From: Acrocarpospora phusangensis
GTDB taxonomy: Bacteria; Actinomycetota; Actinomycetes; Streptosporangiales; Streptosporangiaceae
DNA: 64,000 nucleotides
NCBI RefSeq assembly: GCF_016862995.1
Contig: NZ_BOOA01000026.1
Coordinates: 1-64,000, forward strand
Direction: 5' to 3'
A program made the translations under genes and the position numbers. Each line of letters starts with the position of its first letter. The first letter of the stretch is position 1. Below, piece after piece: positions 41,924-52,413 of this stretch. Below the pieces are notes generated by a model. That model saw nothing but the letters and a program-made list of their open reading frames with translations, searched no databases and was not told where the DNA came from.

Positions 41924-42789
41924 AACTCGCGGCATTCGACTACGCGGCGCCGCGCACGGTGCCGGAGGCCGTGGCCGTCCTCGCCGACGGCGGACGCGAC
42001 GTCCGGGTGCTGGCCGGCGGGCAGAGCCTCCTGCTGGAGATGCGGCTGCACCGTCTGAGCCCCGACCTGGTGGTCGACATCAACGGGGTCGGCGGACTCG
42101 ACCGGCTCGACGTGAACGACGGCACGGCCGAGGTCGGCGCCTTGGTCCGCCACGACGTGTTCGACTCGCCGCGGGCCGTGCCGGGACCGCTCGGCACGCT
42201 GCTCGCGCTCGCCGCCCCGAACATCGCGCACCCGCCGATCCGCGCCCGCGGCACCATGGTGGGCAGCCTGGCCTGGGCCCACCCGGCCTCCGAATGGTGC
42301 GCCATCGCGATGGCGCTGGACGCCGTGATCCGGCTGCGGGGTCCCGAGGGCGTCCGCGAGGTGCCGGTCCGCGACTGGTTCCTCGGCCCGTTCACGACCG
42401 CCCGCCGGCCCGGCGAACTTCTCCTGTCGGTACGGCTTCCGCTGCTCGACGCGCACACGGGCGTCGGCTTCCTGGAGCACCGGCGTACGCATTTCAGCTT
42501 CGCTCAGGTGGGGGTGGCGGTCGCGCTGGCCGTACGGGACGGGGTGGTCGAGGAGGCCCGGATCGGGCTGGCCAACTGCGCCGACCGGCCGGTACGGGCG
42601 TACGCCGCGGAGCGGGAGTTGAACGGCACCGAGGTCGGGCATTCGTTCGTACGCGCGGGCCGGGTCGCGGCGGAGCAGGACGCGGCGCCGCTGGCGGAGC
42701 CGTACGCGGATGTGGAGTACCGGCGGCAGGTCATCGCGGTGCTGGTCGCCAGGACGTTGCGCCAAGCGGCGGAAGGAGCCCCGCAGTGA
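41920..42789 (+). CDS. Xanthine dehydrogenase family, FAD-binding medium subunit
   Basis: 289 residues. RVLAGGQSLLLEMRLH and NIAHPPIRARGTMVGSLAWAHPASEW (landmarks AGGQSLL and RGTMVGSLA) are the two FAD-binding motifs of the CoxM/CutM family. It transfers electrons from the 2Fe-2S subunit to FAD. The ATG overlaps the preceding stop (ATGA). Confidence 0.9.
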   Translation: MKLAAFDYAAPRTVPEAVAVLADGGRDVRVLAGGQSLLLEMRLHRLSPDLVVDINGVGGLDRLDVNDGTAEVGALVRHDVFDSPRAVPGPLGTLLALAAPNIAHPPIRARGTMVGSLAWAHPASEWCAIAMALDAVIRLRGPEGVREVPVRDWFLGPFTTARRPGELLLSVRLPLLDAHTGVGFLEHRRTHFSFAQVGVAVALAVRDGVVEEARIGLANCADRPVRAYAAERELNGTEVGHSFVRAGRVAAEQDAAPLAEPYADVEYRRQVIAVLVARTLRQAAEGAPQ

Positions 42790-43238
42790 AGATCACCCTT
42801 ACGGTCAACGACGAGGCGTACCCGCTGGACGTGGAGCCGAGGCGCGTCCTGGCCGACGTGCTGCGCGAGGACTGCGGGCTGACGGGGACGCATCTCGGCT
42901 GCGAGCACGGAGTCTGCGGAGCCTGCACGGTCCTGGTGGACGGCAAGGCCGTGCGCTCCTGCCTCATGCTGGCGGTGCAGTGCGACGCCAAGGCCGTACG
43001 GACCGTGGAGGGCCTGGCGGGACCCGACGGCGAACCCCACCCCCTCCAGCGCGCCTTCTCCGCCGAGTACGCCCTGCAGTGCGGCTTCTGCACCCCCGGC
43101 TTCCTCATGATCGCAGCGGGCGCTCTGGACGCCGACCCGGACCAGATCGCCGGCTTGGTCGAGTCCAATATCTGCCGCTGCACCGGATACGAGCCCATCC
43201 GACGTGCCATCACGCACGCCACCCGGGGCGACGACTGA
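42786..43238 (+). CDS. Xanthine dehydrogenase family, 2Fe-2S small subunit
   Basis: 150 residues, GTG start overlapping the previous stop (GTGA). The N-terminal plant-type cluster is bound by CEHGVCGAC and a following Cys (RSCLML); the C-terminal cluster by CGFCTPGF and CRCTGYEPI. This is the complete eight-Cys pattern of the small subunit. It passes electrons from molybdopterin to FAD. Confidence 0.92.
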   Translation: MKITLTVNDEAYPLDVEPRRVLADVLREDCGLTGTHLGCEHGVCGACTVLVDGKAVRSCLMLAVQCDAKAVRTVEGLAGPDGEPHPLQRAFSAEYALQCGFCTPGFLMIAAGALDADPDQIAGLVESNICRCTGYEPIRRAITHATRGDD

Positions 43239-43342
43239 CCCCCTGTATGCCCCGCTAACTGGGGAAACATCCCCCGACACGGCTCATAGTTGAATAAGTC
43301 GCTAACTTGTATAGTTCGTGTTTATGGCGGTAGGTTTGGGCC

Positions 43343-43789
43343 ATGAGCGCATCCAGTACTCCGACCATCGCCGAGGAGTTGCGCGGGGCGGGCCTGCGAG
43401 TGACGGCCGCCCGTGTCGCTCTGCTCGAAACCGTCCGGGAGGGCAACCACCTGGACGTGGAGGCGATCGCCTCCGGGGTGCGTGATCGCGTAGGCCACAT
43501 CTCCCTGCAAGCCGTGTACGAGGCCCTCCAGGCCCTCACCGCGGCCGGACTCGTCCGGCGCATCGAACCGGCCGGCAGCCCGGCCCGGTTCGAGGGACGC
43601 GTCGGGGACAACCACCACCACGTCGTGTGCCGCTCCTGCGGCGTCGTCGGCGACATCGACTGCGCGGTCGGCGAGACGCCCTGCCTGACCGCTTCCGATG
43701 CCCACGGCTTCGTGATCGACGAGGCCGAGGTCATCTACTGGGGCCTGTGCCCCGACTGCTCCACCGTTCGCAGCTCCGAGCACCGTTGA
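43343..43789 (+). CDS. furA: Fur-family regulator (FurA/CatR-type)
   Basis: 148 residues. Winged-helix domain (GLRVTAARVALLETV, HISLQAVYEALQAL) and a dimerisation domain with HHHVVCRSCG and LCPDC, the Cys pairs of the structural zinc site. It ends 24 bases before katG, the typical arrangement in which the Fur-like protein represses itself and the catalase-peroxidase and is inactivated by peroxide. A -10-like TATAGT (43310-43315) lies in AT-rich DNA just upstream and is probably within the operator. Confidence 0.88.
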   Translation: MSASSTPTIAEELRGAGLRVTAARVALLETVREGNHLDVEAIASGVRDRVGHISLQAVYEALQALTAAGLVRRIEPAGSPARFEGRVGDNHHHVVCRSCGVVGDIDCAVGETPCLTASDAHGFVIDEAEVIYWGLCPDCSTVRSSEHR

Positions 43790-43797
43790 ACAATTAG

Positions 43798-46038
<2,241 letters not shown>

Positions 46039-46050
46039 CCTGAAGTCTGA

Positions 46051-46086
46051 CGTCCAGGCCCGCCCTTCTGAGGGCGGGCCTGGACG
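46051..46086 (+). terminator. Strong hairpin terminator after katG
   Basis: GTCCAGGCCCGCCCT, loop TCTG, then its exact complement; with the outer C-G pair the stem is 16 bp. It separates katG from the peptide cluster whose promoter begins three bases later. Confidence 0.85.
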
Positions 46087-46088
46087 CG

Positions 46089-46121
46089 CTGTATGGCGGC
46101 TGTATGTCCGGGCTCTAGGTT
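46089..46121 (+). promoter_or_regulatory. SARP-type promoter 1 (FtsX-like permease operon)
   Basis: CTGTATG at 46089-46095 and 46100-46106 (11-bp period), then nine bases (TCCGGGCTC) and the -10 box TAGGTT (46116-46121). Same geometry as three other promoters in this cluster. The expected transcription start falls at the ATG codons 46126/46129, so this mRNA is probably leaderless. Confidence 0.75.
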
Positions 46122-46128
46122 GGAAATG

Positions 46129-48969
46129 ATGCTCGGCTTAATGATCCGTCAGCTGCGGCGGCAGAGAGTCCGCACCCTGACGACGCTCCTGGGAGTGCTC
46201 GTCGCCGCCACGGGGTTCACGCTGCTCACGGGGGCGGTGGAGACGTCGCGGCTGCAGGTGACCGGGACGGTCGACAAGAACTACCGCAGCGCGTACGACG
46301 TGCTGGTACGGCCGGGCGGGAGCCGTACCGGGCAGGAGGCGGCGCGGGGGCAGGTGCGGCCGAACTTCCTGTCGGGCCAGTACGGCGGGATCACGCTGGA
46401 GCAGTGGCGGAGCATCGGCGCGCTGCCCGGGGTGGAGGCGGCGGCACCGGTGGCGATGGTCGGATACACGCCGGTCACCGCGGCCGCGGAACTCGACCTG
46501 ACCGAGCGGCTGGATCCCGCCGAGCGCGCGCAGCTGTTCCAGATCAAGCTGACCTGGCAGAGCGACCAGGGACTGTCCACGATCACCGATCCCGGCATGC
46601 GGCTCGTGTACGTCACCCGCAACCCGGTGCTCTGGCCGGAGTACACCACCACCGAGTCGATGGACATCGAGTTCGCCGGCTACCGGCACCAGGGCCGGCT
46701 CATCCAGGCCAAGCCGGACAAGTGCGGCGAGTTCCAGGAAGAGGGCAAGCCACCGGCCGAGGTGCTCCCGGGCGGACAGGTCAAGGTGATCTGCGCGGCC
46801 TCCGTCGCCTTCGAACTGGGCAAGACCGGCCTCACCCCCGAGGACAGGTCCCGCCTCCAGATCTTCCAAGCCCTCCTGGACGGCGGCTACGTCACCCAGC
46901 CCGGCCAGCCCACGGACGACCCGGTACGCCAGGACACGCTGACGGTACGCATCCCGTGGGCGATGCCGCTGCTGCTCGCCGCGATCGACCCGGTGCAGGA
47001 GGCCCGGCTGGTGGGGCTGGACAAAGCGGTCGTGTCAGGCCGCTACCTGCACCCCCTCGAAGCGCCGGCGCCTGTCGGAACCCGCATCGTCCGGGTGCCC
47101 TTCATGGTCTCGGCGAGCGCGCAGATCGACCAGCGGCTCACCGCCGACGTCGTCCGCCTCGACGGGCCGCCGAGCCTGACCGAGTGGCCTCTAAAGGGCC
47201 TGGGCGAAAGGGTGGCCGCGCTGCCGGGAGAGACCCTGACCACGGTCCGGTTCGAGGCCGAGGAGGCGTACCGGACGACCAGCGCGCGGCCGATCAGCGG
47301 TCCGCGTGATTCGTGGGTGGATCTGAACCGCATCCTGCGTTCCGGGCAGCCGCGGTACCTCGCCGGAGAGGTGCTCAGCCCGCAGCCGGTCAGCCTGGAC
47401 GCGGGGCAGCTGTGGCGGCAGGATTTCGGGTGGCGCGTGGACGACTCCAGCCCGCTGTCGGTGCTGGATGTGGCGCTGCGGCCGGTGACGCGGCGGGAGC
47501 TGTTCGGCCCGGGCGGGGTCGGCCAAGCCCCGTTCCCGGAGGTGGTGGGGCATTTCGATCCGGCGCGGCTGACGGGTGGGACGGGACTCGCGTCGGTGCC
47601 CCTGGAGACGTACCGGCCCGCGGCCGCCACCGGAACGGACGCCGCCGCCCGCAAGGCCCTCGGCGACGAGCCGCTGCTGCCCGACGGCAACCCCGGCGCG
47701 TACCTCGCCACCCCGCCGCAGCTGCTGACCACGCTGCGGTCGCTGCCCCACCTCATCCGCGCCGACGACGAGACCCGCCAGGCACCGATCTCGGCCGTGC
47801 GCGTACGGGTGGCCGGCGTGACCGGCCTGGACGACCTGTCCCAGGAGCGCGTCAGGGACGTGGCCGAGCGGATCGCCACCACGACCGGGCTGGACGTCGA
47901 CATCACGATCGGCTCCTCCCCGGGCCCGCGTACGGTCCGGCTGCCCGCCGGCTCCTTCGGCCGCCCGGAGCTGAACCTGCGCGAGGACTGGACCACCAAG
48001 GGCGTCGCGGTCGCGCTCATCAAGGCCGTCGACCGCAAGAGCGTGCTGCTGTCCGTGCTGATCCTCGCGGTGTGCGTGCTCTTCCTCAGCAACACCGTGG
48101 CCGCGTCGGTACGGGTGCGCCGCCGGGAGCTGGCCGTGCTCGGCTGCCTGGGCTGGCCGGCCTGGCGGCTGTCCACGCTCGTCCTGGGCGAGGTGCTGAT
48201 CATCGGCCTCGCGGCCGGCGCGCTCGGCGTCGCGGCGGCCTTCCCGCTGGCCGCCCTCACCGGCATCACCCTGAGCGGCCCGCACGCGCTGCTCGCCGTC
48301 CCGGTCGCCTGCGGAGTCACCCTGCTGGCCGGGCTGGTCCCGGCGCTCCGCGCGGGCCGGGCGCACCCCATGGCCGCGATCCACCCGGCCGTGCTCAAGG
48401 TCGGCCGCGCCCGCCGCCGCCGCACCGTGTACGGCATGGCCGTCGGCAACGTGATCCGCGTCCCCGGCCGGAGCCTCGCCGGCGTGGTGGCCCTCGCGGT
48501 CGGAGTCGCCGCCGTGGGCATCCTGATCGTGATCACCCGCCAGTTCCACGGCACCGCCCAGGGCACCCTGCTCGGCGACGCGGTCTCCCTCCAGGTCCGG
48601 GGCGTCGACCTGGCCGCGGCCCTCACCACCGTGGCGCTCGGCGTGTTCGCCATCGCCGACGCGCTCTACCTGAGCGTGCGGGAGCGCGCCGCCGAACTGG
48701 CCGCGCTGCGCGCCTGCGGCTGGTCCGACCTGGAACTCAGCCGCCTGATCGTGACCGAGGGGGGCCTGCTCGGGTTCACCGGGGCCGCGATCGGGACGGC
48801 GCTGGCGCTCGGCGGCCTGTGGTCGTTCACGGGCGGCCTGAGCGTGGCGATGGTGACGGCCGTGCTGCCCGTCACCGCGGCGGGGGCGGGGCTGGCGGTG
48901 CTCGCCGCGGCCGTACCCGCCCAGCTCATGCGTGGTCTGCGGCTCGCGGCCGTACTGGCGGAGGATTGA
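46129..48969 (+). CDS. FtsX-like (MacB-type) ABC transporter permease
   Basis: About 946 residues. Start chosen at ATG 46129 (MLGLMIRQLRRQRVRTL), which coincides with the predicted transcription start. A first helix (LTTLLGVLVAATGFTLLTG) is followed by a very long external domain (about residues 45-625), then helices around 640-720 with VRRRELAVLGCLGWPAWRLSTL (FtsX signature), a second FtsX block with VRERAAELAALRACGWSDLELSRL near 840-870 and a final pair of helices. It pairs with the ATPase encoded next. MacB-like systems move peptides or lipoproteins from the outer membrane-face; here it may export or expel the cysteine-rich peptide or give immunity. Confidence 0.85.
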   Translation: MLGLMIRQLRRQRVRTLTTLLGVLVAATGFTLLTGAVETSRLQVTGTVDKNYRSAYDVLVRPGGSRTGQEAARGQVRPNFLSGQYGGITLEQWRSIGALPGVEAAAPVAMVGYTPVTAAAELDLTERLDPAERAQLFQIKLTWQSDQGLSTITDPGMRLVYVTRNPVLWPEYTTTESMDIEFAGYRHQGRLIQAKPDKCGEFQEEGKPPAEVLPGGQVKVICAASVAFELGKTGLTPEDRSRLQIFQALLDGGYVTQPGQPTDDPVRQDTLTVRIPWAMPLLLAAIDPVQEARLVGLDKAVVSGRYLHPLEAPAPVGTRIVRVPFMVSASAQIDQRLTADVVRLDGPPSLTEWPLKGLGERVAALPGETLTTVRFEAEEAYRTTSARPISGPRDSWVDLNRILRSGQPRYLAGEVLSPQPVSLDAGQLWRQDFGWRVDDSSPLSVLDVALRPVTRRELFGPGGVGQAPFPEVVGHFDPARLTGGTGLASVPLETYRPAAATGTDAAARKALGDEPLLPDGNPGAYLATPPQLLTTLRSLPHLIRADDETRQAPISAVRVRVAGVTGLDDLSQERVRDVAERIATTTGLDVDITIGSSPGPRTVRLPAGSFGRPELNLREDWTTKGVAVALIKAVDRKSVLLSVLILAVCVLFLSNTVAASVRVRRRELAVLGCLGWPAWRLSTLVLGEVLIIGLAAGALGVAAAFPLAALTGITLSGPHALLAVPVACGVTLLAGLVPALRAGRAHPMAAIHPAVLKVGRARRRRTVYGMAVGNVIRVPGRSLAGVVALAVGVAAVGILIVITRQFHGTAQGTLLGDAVSLQVRGVDLAAALTTVALGVFAIADALYLSVRERAAELAALRACGWSDLELSRLIVTEGGLLGFTGAAIGTALALGGLWSFTGGLSVAMVTAVLPVTAAGAGLAVLAAAVPAQLMRGLRLAAVLAED

Positions 48970-48978
48970 GAGGTGCTC

Positions 48979-49692
48979 ATGGAGGCGCAGCCGGTGGCCA
49001 CGGAGACGCGGCGCGGGGTCGAGGTGACGGTCCGGGAGCTCACCAAGCGGTTCGGCGAGGGCGAGAGCGGGATCGTCGCGGCCGACGCGGTGACGCTGCA
49101 CGTGCCCGCCGGTCAGCGGGTGGCGCTGCTCGGCGCGTCCGGTTCCGGCAAGTCCACGCTCCTGCACCTGATCGGCGGCATGGAACGCGCCGACAGCGGC
49201 ACGATCACCGTCGGGGACCACGAGGTGACCGCGCTCGGCCGCCGGCGGCTGTCGGTCTACCGGCGGAGCGTGGGCTTCGTCTTCCAGCGGTTCCACCTGC
49301 TGCCCGCGCTCACCGTCCTGGACAACGTGATCGCTCCCGTGCTGCCCCGGCGGGTCGGCTTCGACCGGGCCGAACGGGCGCGGCAGCTGCTCGCGGCCGT
49401 GGGGCTGGCCGAACGCGCGCACGCCGTGCCGTCGCAGCTGTCCGGCGGCCAGCAGCAGCGCGTCGCCATCGCCCGCGCGCTCATCGGCGAACCCCGCATC
49501 ATCCTGGCCGACGAGCCGACCGGCAACCTCGACTCGGCCACCGGCAGGGACGTCATGGAGCTGGTCGGCCGCCTGGTCGAGGAGCACGGCCTCACCCTCC
49601 TGATGGCCACCCACGACGAGAACCTCACCGCCCACTGCGACCGGGTGATCCGGCTGCGCGACGGCGTCGTCATCGAGGACACCGGCGCATGA
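48979..49692 (+). CDS. ABC transporter ATP-binding protein (MacB/LolD-type)
   Basis: About 237 residues. Walker A GASGSGKST, Q-loop VFQRFHLLPALTV, signature LSGGQQQRVAIARAL, Walker B IILADEPTGNLDS and the switch MATHD. The wording of the Q-loop and D-loop is typical of ATPases partnered with FtsX-like permeases. Start is ATG 48979 with GAGAGG upstream, or GTG 48973. It ends overlapping the signal peptidase gene as ATGA. Confidence 0.92.
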   Translation: MEAQPVATETRRGVEVTVRELTKRFGEGESGIVAADAVTLHVPAGQRVALLGASGSGKSTLLHLIGGMERADSGTITVGDHEVTALGRRRLSVYRRSVGFVFQRFHLLPALTVLDNVIAPVLPRRVGFDRAERARQLLAAVGLAERAHAVPSQLSGGQQQRVAIARALIGEPRIILADEPTGNLDSATGRDVMELVGRLVEEHGLTLLMATHDENLTAHCDRVIRLRDGVVIEDTGA

Positions 49693-50087
49693 TCCCCGTC
49701 CTGCTGGCCGTGGTGGCGGTTCTGGGGTTCGTCGTCCGGCTGCGCCGTAGATTCCTGGTGGTGACCGTACGGGGGGCGAGCATGGAGCCGGCCTTCCGCG
49801 ACGGCCAGCGGGTGCTGACGCGGCGCTGCCGCCCGGAGGCGCTGCGGACCGGGGACGTGGCCGTCTTCCACGGCCCGGCGGAGCACGCCGATCTGCTGAT
49901 CAAGCGGGTGGCCGCGCTGCCCGGAGAGCGGGTGCCCGCGGAGGTCCGTACGTCGCTCGACGACGCCCGGGTGCCGCGCGACTCGCTCGTGGTGCTCGGC
50001 GACAACCGCCGCGCCAGCCAGGACTCCCGGCACTACGGCTACGTCGCGGCCGGCCGTCTGGTGGGGACCGTGATCAGGACCATGTAG
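49689..50087 (+). CDS. S26-family signal peptidase
   Basis: 132 residues, compact. One N-terminal helix (residues 2-17), catalytic Ser in RGASMEPAFRDG (about residue 31), catalytic Lys in LLIKRVAALPGERVP (about residue 72) and the conserved box VVLGDNRRASQDSRHYG. Shorter than housekeeping signal peptidase I, like the dedicated S26 enzymes found in actinobacterial secretion or peptide clusters. The downstream peptide has an Ala-Gln-Ala/Cys junction that is a good type I cleavage site, so it is the likely leader peptidase. Confidence 0.88.
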   Translation: MIPVLLAVVAVLGFVVRLRRRFLVVTVRGASMEPAFRDGQRVLTRRCRPEALRTGDVAVFHGPAEHADLLIKRVAALPGERVPAEVRTSLDDARVPRDSLVVLGDNRRASQDSRHYGYVAAGRLVGTVIRTM

Positions 50088-50092
50088 ACGCC

Positions 50093-50147
50093 TGTATCGG
50101 GGCTGTGCCCGCGCTGTGCTGGGAATATGCGTCGGCTTCCTACGCTC
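50093..50147 (+). promoter_or_regulatory. SARP-type promoter 2 (peptide precursor)
   Basis: Four heptamers at exact 11-bp spacing: CTGTATC (50093-50099), CTGTGCC (50104-50110), CTGTGCT (50115-50121) and ATATGCG (50126-50132), then nine bases (TCGGCTTCC) and -10 box TACGCT (50142-50147). The predicted start lies near 50154, about 23 bases before the precursor ATG. Confidence 0.8.
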
Positions 50148-50176
50148 GGATCAGTCCATGAGCGAAGGGAGCTTTC

Positions 50177-50350
50177 ATGAGGACGCTGGTCAACCGGGTC
50201 GCCGACCGCCTGCTCGAACGAGTGGCGCCACGCGCCGAGGCCCAGGCCTGCGGGTGGACGAGCTACTGCGGCTGCTACTCCGGCTACATCTACTACTTCA
50301 ACACCTGCTCCGGCAACTGCCAGGCGCGTTGGTACGCGGGCTGCCCCTGA
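50177..50350 (+). CDS. Cysteine-rich secreted peptide precursor (57 residues)
   Basis: ATG 50177, with AAGGGAGC about 5 bases upstream, encodes a 57-residue peptide. Residues 1-24 (starts MRTLVNRVADRLLERV, ends EAQA) form an amphipathic, charged leader without a hydrophobic core, so it is not a normal Sec signal. Residues 25-57 are the presumed core: Cys at core positions 1, 7, 9, 20, 24 and 32, with many Tyr, Trp and Gly (YCGCYSGYIYYF is the centre) and Pro last. Six cysteines could form three disulfides. The boundary A-Q-A/C fits the S26 peptidase encoded next to it. No dehydratase, cyclase or radical-SAM enzyme is adjacent, so disulfides are the likely modification. A perfect terminator follows. 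Confidence 0.8.
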   Translation: MRTLVNRVADRLLERVAPRAEAQACGWTSYCGCYSGYIYYFNTCSGNCQARWYAGCP

Positions 50351-50357
50351 GCCCCGA

Positions 50358-50400
50358 GAACCGTCCGGCGCGATGGCCTTCGGGCCGCGCCGGACGGTTC
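50358..50400. terminator. Bidirectional terminator between the precursor and the TlpA-like gene
   Basis: GAACCGTCCGGCGCG at 50358-50372 pairs perfectly with 50386-50400, with a GGCC/TTCG/GGC inner stem, followed by TTCCTTT. It lies between two convergent genes. Confidence 0.85.
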
Positions 50401-50412
50401 TTCCTTTCCCGC

Positions 50413-50949
50413 TCAGCCCTTCGCCACCAGCACGTCGGCGACGGCGCCCCCGCTGGCCAGCACCTTCTTCTCCGTGCCGACGAGCGCGAAGGCGGGGAAC
50501 GCCCGTACGCGCAGGGCCTCCATGACTCCCTCGCCCCGGTTCTCGACCACGACCCGGGCCACGGGGTGCAGCGCGGCCTGCTGCTCGGCCGTCTCTCCGG
50601 GATCCCCGGCGACGACGGCGAGCACGTGGTCGCGTCCGTACGGGTGGTTCTTGGCCGCCTCGACGAAACGCGGGAGATGCTCGGCGCAGGCCGGGCAGCT
50701 GGGCGAGAAGAACCCCACGAGCGTCGGCTCGAAGGTCAGGTCCGCGTCGGAGGCCGCCTCGCCGTCCGTCGTCACGACCGCGTACGCGCCGACGGGCTCC
50801 CCGGGGGCGGCGATGGCGGCGGGCGGTGTGGAGAGCGCGGCCAGCGCGGCCGAGTGCTCGCGGAGCCTGCGGATCACCCCGAAGGTGAGCACGAGGTCGA
50901 GCAGGCACACGGCGCCCACGAGGGCGAGCAGGGCGATGACGATCGGCAT
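50413..50949 (-). CDS. TlpA-like thioredoxin-fold membrane-anchored redox protein
   Basis: 178 residues. An N-terminal helix (residues 2-24) anchors it outside the cytoplasm. The thioredoxin-fold core has LVGFFSPSCPACAEHLPRF with a CPAC active site at about Cys85/Cys88, and VRAFPAFALVG with the cis-Pro. It resembles MauD and TlpA proteins, which transfer electrons in oxidative or reductive protein folding. It starts four bases after the MauE-like gene ends. It probably forms or shuffles disulfides in the neighbouring Cys-rich peptide. Confidence 0.85.
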   Translation of the reverse strand: MPIVIALLALVGAVCLLDLVLTFGVIRRLREHSAALAALSTPPAAIAAPGEPVGAYAVVTTDGEAASDADLTFEPTLVGFFSPSCPACAEHLPRFVEAAKNHPYGRDHVLAVVAGDPGETAEQQAALHPVARVVVENRGEGVMEALRVRAFPAFALVGTEKKVLASGGAVADVLVAKG

Positions 50950-50953
50950 GCGG

Positions 50954-51478
50954 TCAGCTCTCTTCCGTCGGTGCGGCGAACAGGTAGGCCAGCAGGTCGG
51001 TGAGCAGGACGAGCAGCGTCAGGAAGAGGCTCACGGCCACCAGCACCGCGAGCAGCGCCGGCTCGGGCGCGGGGGCCGGCCCGAGCGCGAGTCCGCAGGC
51101 CGCGGCGGCCAGCAGGAACACGTTCCTGGCCAGGTGCGCCCCGCCGACCGGTGTCACCGAAGGCCCGAAACAGGCGCAGCGCACGGCGCGCCGGTTCCTG
51201 ACAGCGCCCGCGATGGCGACCGTGAACCCGGTGAGCAGCGCCGCCGCCAGCACGAACCCGGCGGCCGGAGCCACCGCCAGCAACACGGGGACCGCCGCCT
51301 CTCCGATCAGCGCGACGGCCGCGACCATCCCGGGTCTGCCGAAAGGAACGAGCGCCCGGGTCGCGTCCCCATATCGCGCGTACGCACCCGGCCCCCGGAC
51401 CTTGCTCAGCGCCGAAACCGTGAATACCGCCCCGATGAGAAATCGCGCCACCAGATATGCCGCCGCGCCAATGGACAT
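50954..51478 (-). CDS. MauE/DoxX-like membrane redox protein
   Basis: 174 residues with four predicted membrane helices. The characteristic opening FLIGAVFTVSALSKVRGP and the conserved Cys pair VRCACFGPS (Cys101, Cys103) are the MauE/DoxX-family hallmarks. In methylamine utilisation, MauE and the thioredoxin-like MauD are needed to form the disulfides of the Cys-rich small subunit of methylamine dehydrogenase. The same pair here is next to a six-Cys peptide, so it presumably supplies or withdraws electrons for the TlpA-like partner. Confidence 0.85.
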   Translation of the reverse strand: MSIGAAAYLVARFLIGAVFTVSALSKVRGPGAYARYGDATRALVPFGRPGMVAAVALIGEAAVPVLLAVAPAAGFVLAAALLTGFTVAIAGAVRNRRAVRCACFGPSVTPVGGAHLARNVFLLAAAACGLALGPAPAPEPALLAVLVAVSLFLTLLVLLTDLLAYLFAAPTEES

Positions 51479-51511
51479 CGTGGCCCCGTCACTACGACCT
51501 CATTTCCGGCC

Positions 51512-51555
51512 AGCGTAGGAGCCGGGTGCACAGGCGGCGCACATTCCTCATACAG
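51512..51555 (-). promoter_or_regulatory. SARP-type promoter 3 (mauE-tlpA operon)
   Basis: Reading the minus strand: CTGTATG (51549-51555), ATGTGCG (51538-51544), CTGTGCA (51527-51533), each 11 bp apart, then nine bases (CCCGGCTCC) and -10 box TACGCT (51512-51517). The first heptamer overlaps the last codons of the SARP gene. Confidence 0.8.
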
Positions 51556-52363
51556 TTCCGCGCGCCGAACCGGTCACCCTGTTCTGGACGTCCGGGCGGA
51601 GCAGGTCGGTGTCGCGCCGGAGAATCGCGGTGTGGAGCAGGTCGATCCGGCCGTCCGGGTCGAGGCCGAGTGAACGCTGGAGCACCTCCCGGGCGCCGGA
51701 GCACGCGTGCAGGGCGCCCGCGATGTCGCCGAGCCGGTACAGGGTCACCACCAGCTGGCGGTGCGGGCGCTCCCGGATCGGGTGTTCGGCCAGGTGCCTG
51801 CGCAGGTCCTCGGTGAGGGCCGACGCGCTGCACTGGTTGGTGGTCGTCAGGTCCAGCCGTACGTCGAACCAGTCCTCCAGCACGCCGAGACGCCGTTCGT
51901 CCAGCGCGGCGGCGGCCGCCGCGAGGATCGGGCCGCGGCAGAGCCCGGTGAGCGCGGGTCCCCGCCACAGGCCCAGCGCCAGCTCGTACGCCCTCTCGGC
52001 CGAGCACAGGTCCCCGTCCACCTGGCTCTGCTTGGCCCGCCAGCAGAGATCGCCGAAGATCTCCACGTCCACCTGGTCCCGGTCGGTCAGCAGGCGGAGG
52101 CCGTCCGGGTCCGAGACGAGCTGCGCGCCGCCGGCGAAGACGATCCGGCGCAGCTCGGTGGCGTAGGTCCGCAGGTTGGACATGGCGGACGCGGGCTGGG
52201 CGGCGTCCCACAGCTCCTCCAGCATGCGGTGCCAGAGCACGAGCTTGCCGGAATTGAGCAGCAACATGGCCAGCAACGCCCGCGGTTTGTGCGCGGTCAG
52301 CGATATCGGCCGCACGTTGTCGACTATTTCGAAGGGCCCCAGTAATTGAAAGTTCAACCCCAT
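51548..52363 (-). CDS. SARP-family transcriptional activator (short form)
   Basis: About 271 residues from ATG 52363 (MGLNFQLLGPFEI), with GGGGGAAG upstream. Winged-helix domain (LTAHKPRALLAMLLLNSG, MLEELWDAA, LRTYATELRRIV) followed by an activation domain (VDVEIFGDLCWRA through GDIAGALHACSGAREVLQRSLGLDPDGR; landmarks only). No ATPase. Short SARPs activate single pathways. It lies inside the cluster whose four promoters have SARP heptamers, so it is the likely cluster-specific activator. Confidence 0.9.
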   Translation of the reverse strand: MGLNFQLLGPFEIVDNVRPISLTAHKPRALLAMLLLNSGKLVLWHRMLEELWDAAQPASAMSNLRTYATELRRIVFAGGAQLVSDPDGLRLLTDRDQVDVEIFGDLCWRAKQSQVDGDLCSAERAYELALGLWRGPALTGLCRGPILAAAAAALDERRLGVLEDWFDVRLDLTTTNQCSASALTEDLRRHLAEHPIRERPHRQLVVTLYRLGDIAGALHACSGAREVLQRSLGLDPDGRIDLLHTAILRRDTDLLRPDVQNRVTGSARGTV

Positions 52364-52413
52364 CAACTTCCCCCGGTCCCGAAAGTTTCGGAAGATTACA
52401 GAAAATATAAACT

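Noticed and set aside
39254..41935. 893-codon minus-strand open frame opposite the molybdenum hydroxylase large subunit
   Set aside because: Apart from the last 88 codons it is the antisense shadow of a clearly coding gene (His/Arg/Gly-rich, no family features). Only 39254-39520 is kept.
39659..43238. Aerobic CO dehydrogenase (coxMSL)
   Set aside because: The large subunit has the YRGAGR loop rather than the Cys-containing form I active-site loop, and the gene order is L-M-S.
50177..50350. Lanthipeptide or thiopeptide precursor
   Set aside because: The core has few Ser/Thr and no LanB/C/M, YcaO or dehydratase gene lies within the cluster; disulfide formation explains the neighbours better.
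52367..52413. Palindrome CCGAAAG/TTTCGG between the exporter and SARP genes as a terminator
   Set aside because: Stem of only about 6 bp with no loop; the AT-rich stretch beside it could instead be a weak promoter, and I cannot decide.
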